DNA from: Rhodosporidiobolus odoratus
Lineage: Eukaryota; Basidiomycota; Microbotryomycetes; Sporidiobolales; Sporidiobolaceae
Direction: 5' to 3'
Assembly (NCBI GenBank): GCA_034387635.1
Contig: JAOANU010000004.1
Span: 558,001 to 622,000 of the forward strand
DNA: 64,000 bases
Under the pieces are notes generated by a model. That model saw nothing but the letters and a program-made list of their open reading frames with translations, did no database searches and was not told the DNA's origin. Positions 63,670 to 64,000 of the stretch are shown piece after piece. Each line of letters begins with the position of its first letter. The first letter of the stretch is position 1. The position numbers and the translations under genes are program-made.

Positions 63670-64000
63670 GGCCGTCTTTCAAGCATGTCTACCGCGCCCC
63701 GCTCGGTAGCAGCCCTTCGTTGATCCACCTTTGCTGGGGAACTAGCATCACCTTTTCGTCTTGGCTTAACTATTCTCGCTCTCATTGTCCCTCTATCTGA
63801 TCTGGGCCCGATCATTTCCGTGGCTTCATGCCTCACGCTCGTTCTGTGCACTCTCTTTGGCTACTCTTTCTTCTCATTTCATCGTGTTTGCCGCTGGACG
63901 GTTTCCTTGTAGGTGGTCGGTGATGCCTCTCCCTTTGTGTTTCGACGAACGGCGAACAAGCAGCTTACAATTCTGACTCACGGCAAAATCGCGATCATCA
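63670..64000. other. Right edge, 3' region of membrane protein B
   Basis: No gene is recognised in the last ~330 bases; the plus strand is again CT-rich near 63780-63880. Confidence 0.35.

Overview
This window looks like nuclear DNA of a basidiomycete red yeast, most likely Sporidiobolales (Rhodotorula/Rhodosporidium or a close relative). That is inference from style: GC-rich coding sequence, tightly packed genes on both strands, many short introns (about 50-100 nt) with GTGCGT/GTGAGT-type donors, CTGAC/TTGAC-like branch sites, proteins rich in Ser/Pro/Ala, and a typical fungal gene set. No rRNA, tRNA, CRISPR array, plasmid or bacterial operon structure was found. Nearly all genes are spliced, so boundaries below were read by hand from splice signals and reading-frame phase. 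Exact 5' ends are the weakest part.

Layout. 0-4.2 kb: the edge of a minus-strand gene, then a C2-domain AGC kinase of the Sch9 type. 5.2-10.3 kb: NAC-alpha (EGD2), exopolyphosphatase (PPX1), PET191 and IBA57. The last two are divergent mitochondrial biogenesis genes sharing one short promoter. 10.6-13.5 kb: the first copy of a ~316-bp dispersed repeat and an unrecognised multi-exon gene. 13.8-20.3 kb: an Ivy1-like lipid-binding protein, a BTB/POZ protein and an Opy2-type HOG-pathway membrane anchor. 20.7-24.8 kb: two unrecognised minus-strand genes with splicing puzzles. 25.6-35 kb: complex I NDUFA12, a Sec2/Rabin8 Rab exchange factor, a WrbA/Pst2 flavodoxin-like quinone reductase with 14 exons, and Yvh1 phosphatase. 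35.4-48.8 kb: Aro8 aminotransferase, a mucin-like membrane protein, a mitochondrial J-protein, Arg8 acetylornithine aminotransferase and a CLASP/Stu1 microtubule protein. 49-64 kb: a stretch rich in secretory and cell-surface functions, holding a secreted CAP-like protein, a TPT/DMT sugar-phosphate-type transporter, an Mnn-family mannosyltransferase, the second repeat copy, a broken GH32 glycosidase, a CAP10/GT90 glycosyltransferase, and two tandem paralogous single-pass membrane proteins with a shared ectodomain.

The genes do not form one pathway. Themes are nutrient and stress signalling (Sch9, Opy2), mitochondrial biogenesis (PET191, IBA57, NDUFA12, J-protein, Arg8), polarised traffic (Sec2, Ivy1) and surface glycans or sensors (right end). 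Many adjacent pairs are divergent and share intergenic promoters.

Most interesting points: 10-11 nt micro-exons in three unrelated genes; a start codon split by an intron (AT|G); a GC-AG intron in ARO8; the tandem ectodomain/TM paralogues that keep an identically placed intron inside a GDY-NPNQ motif; the truncated, frameshifted GH32 relic near a repeat copy; and the Rabin8-type C-terminal Cys module on Sec2.
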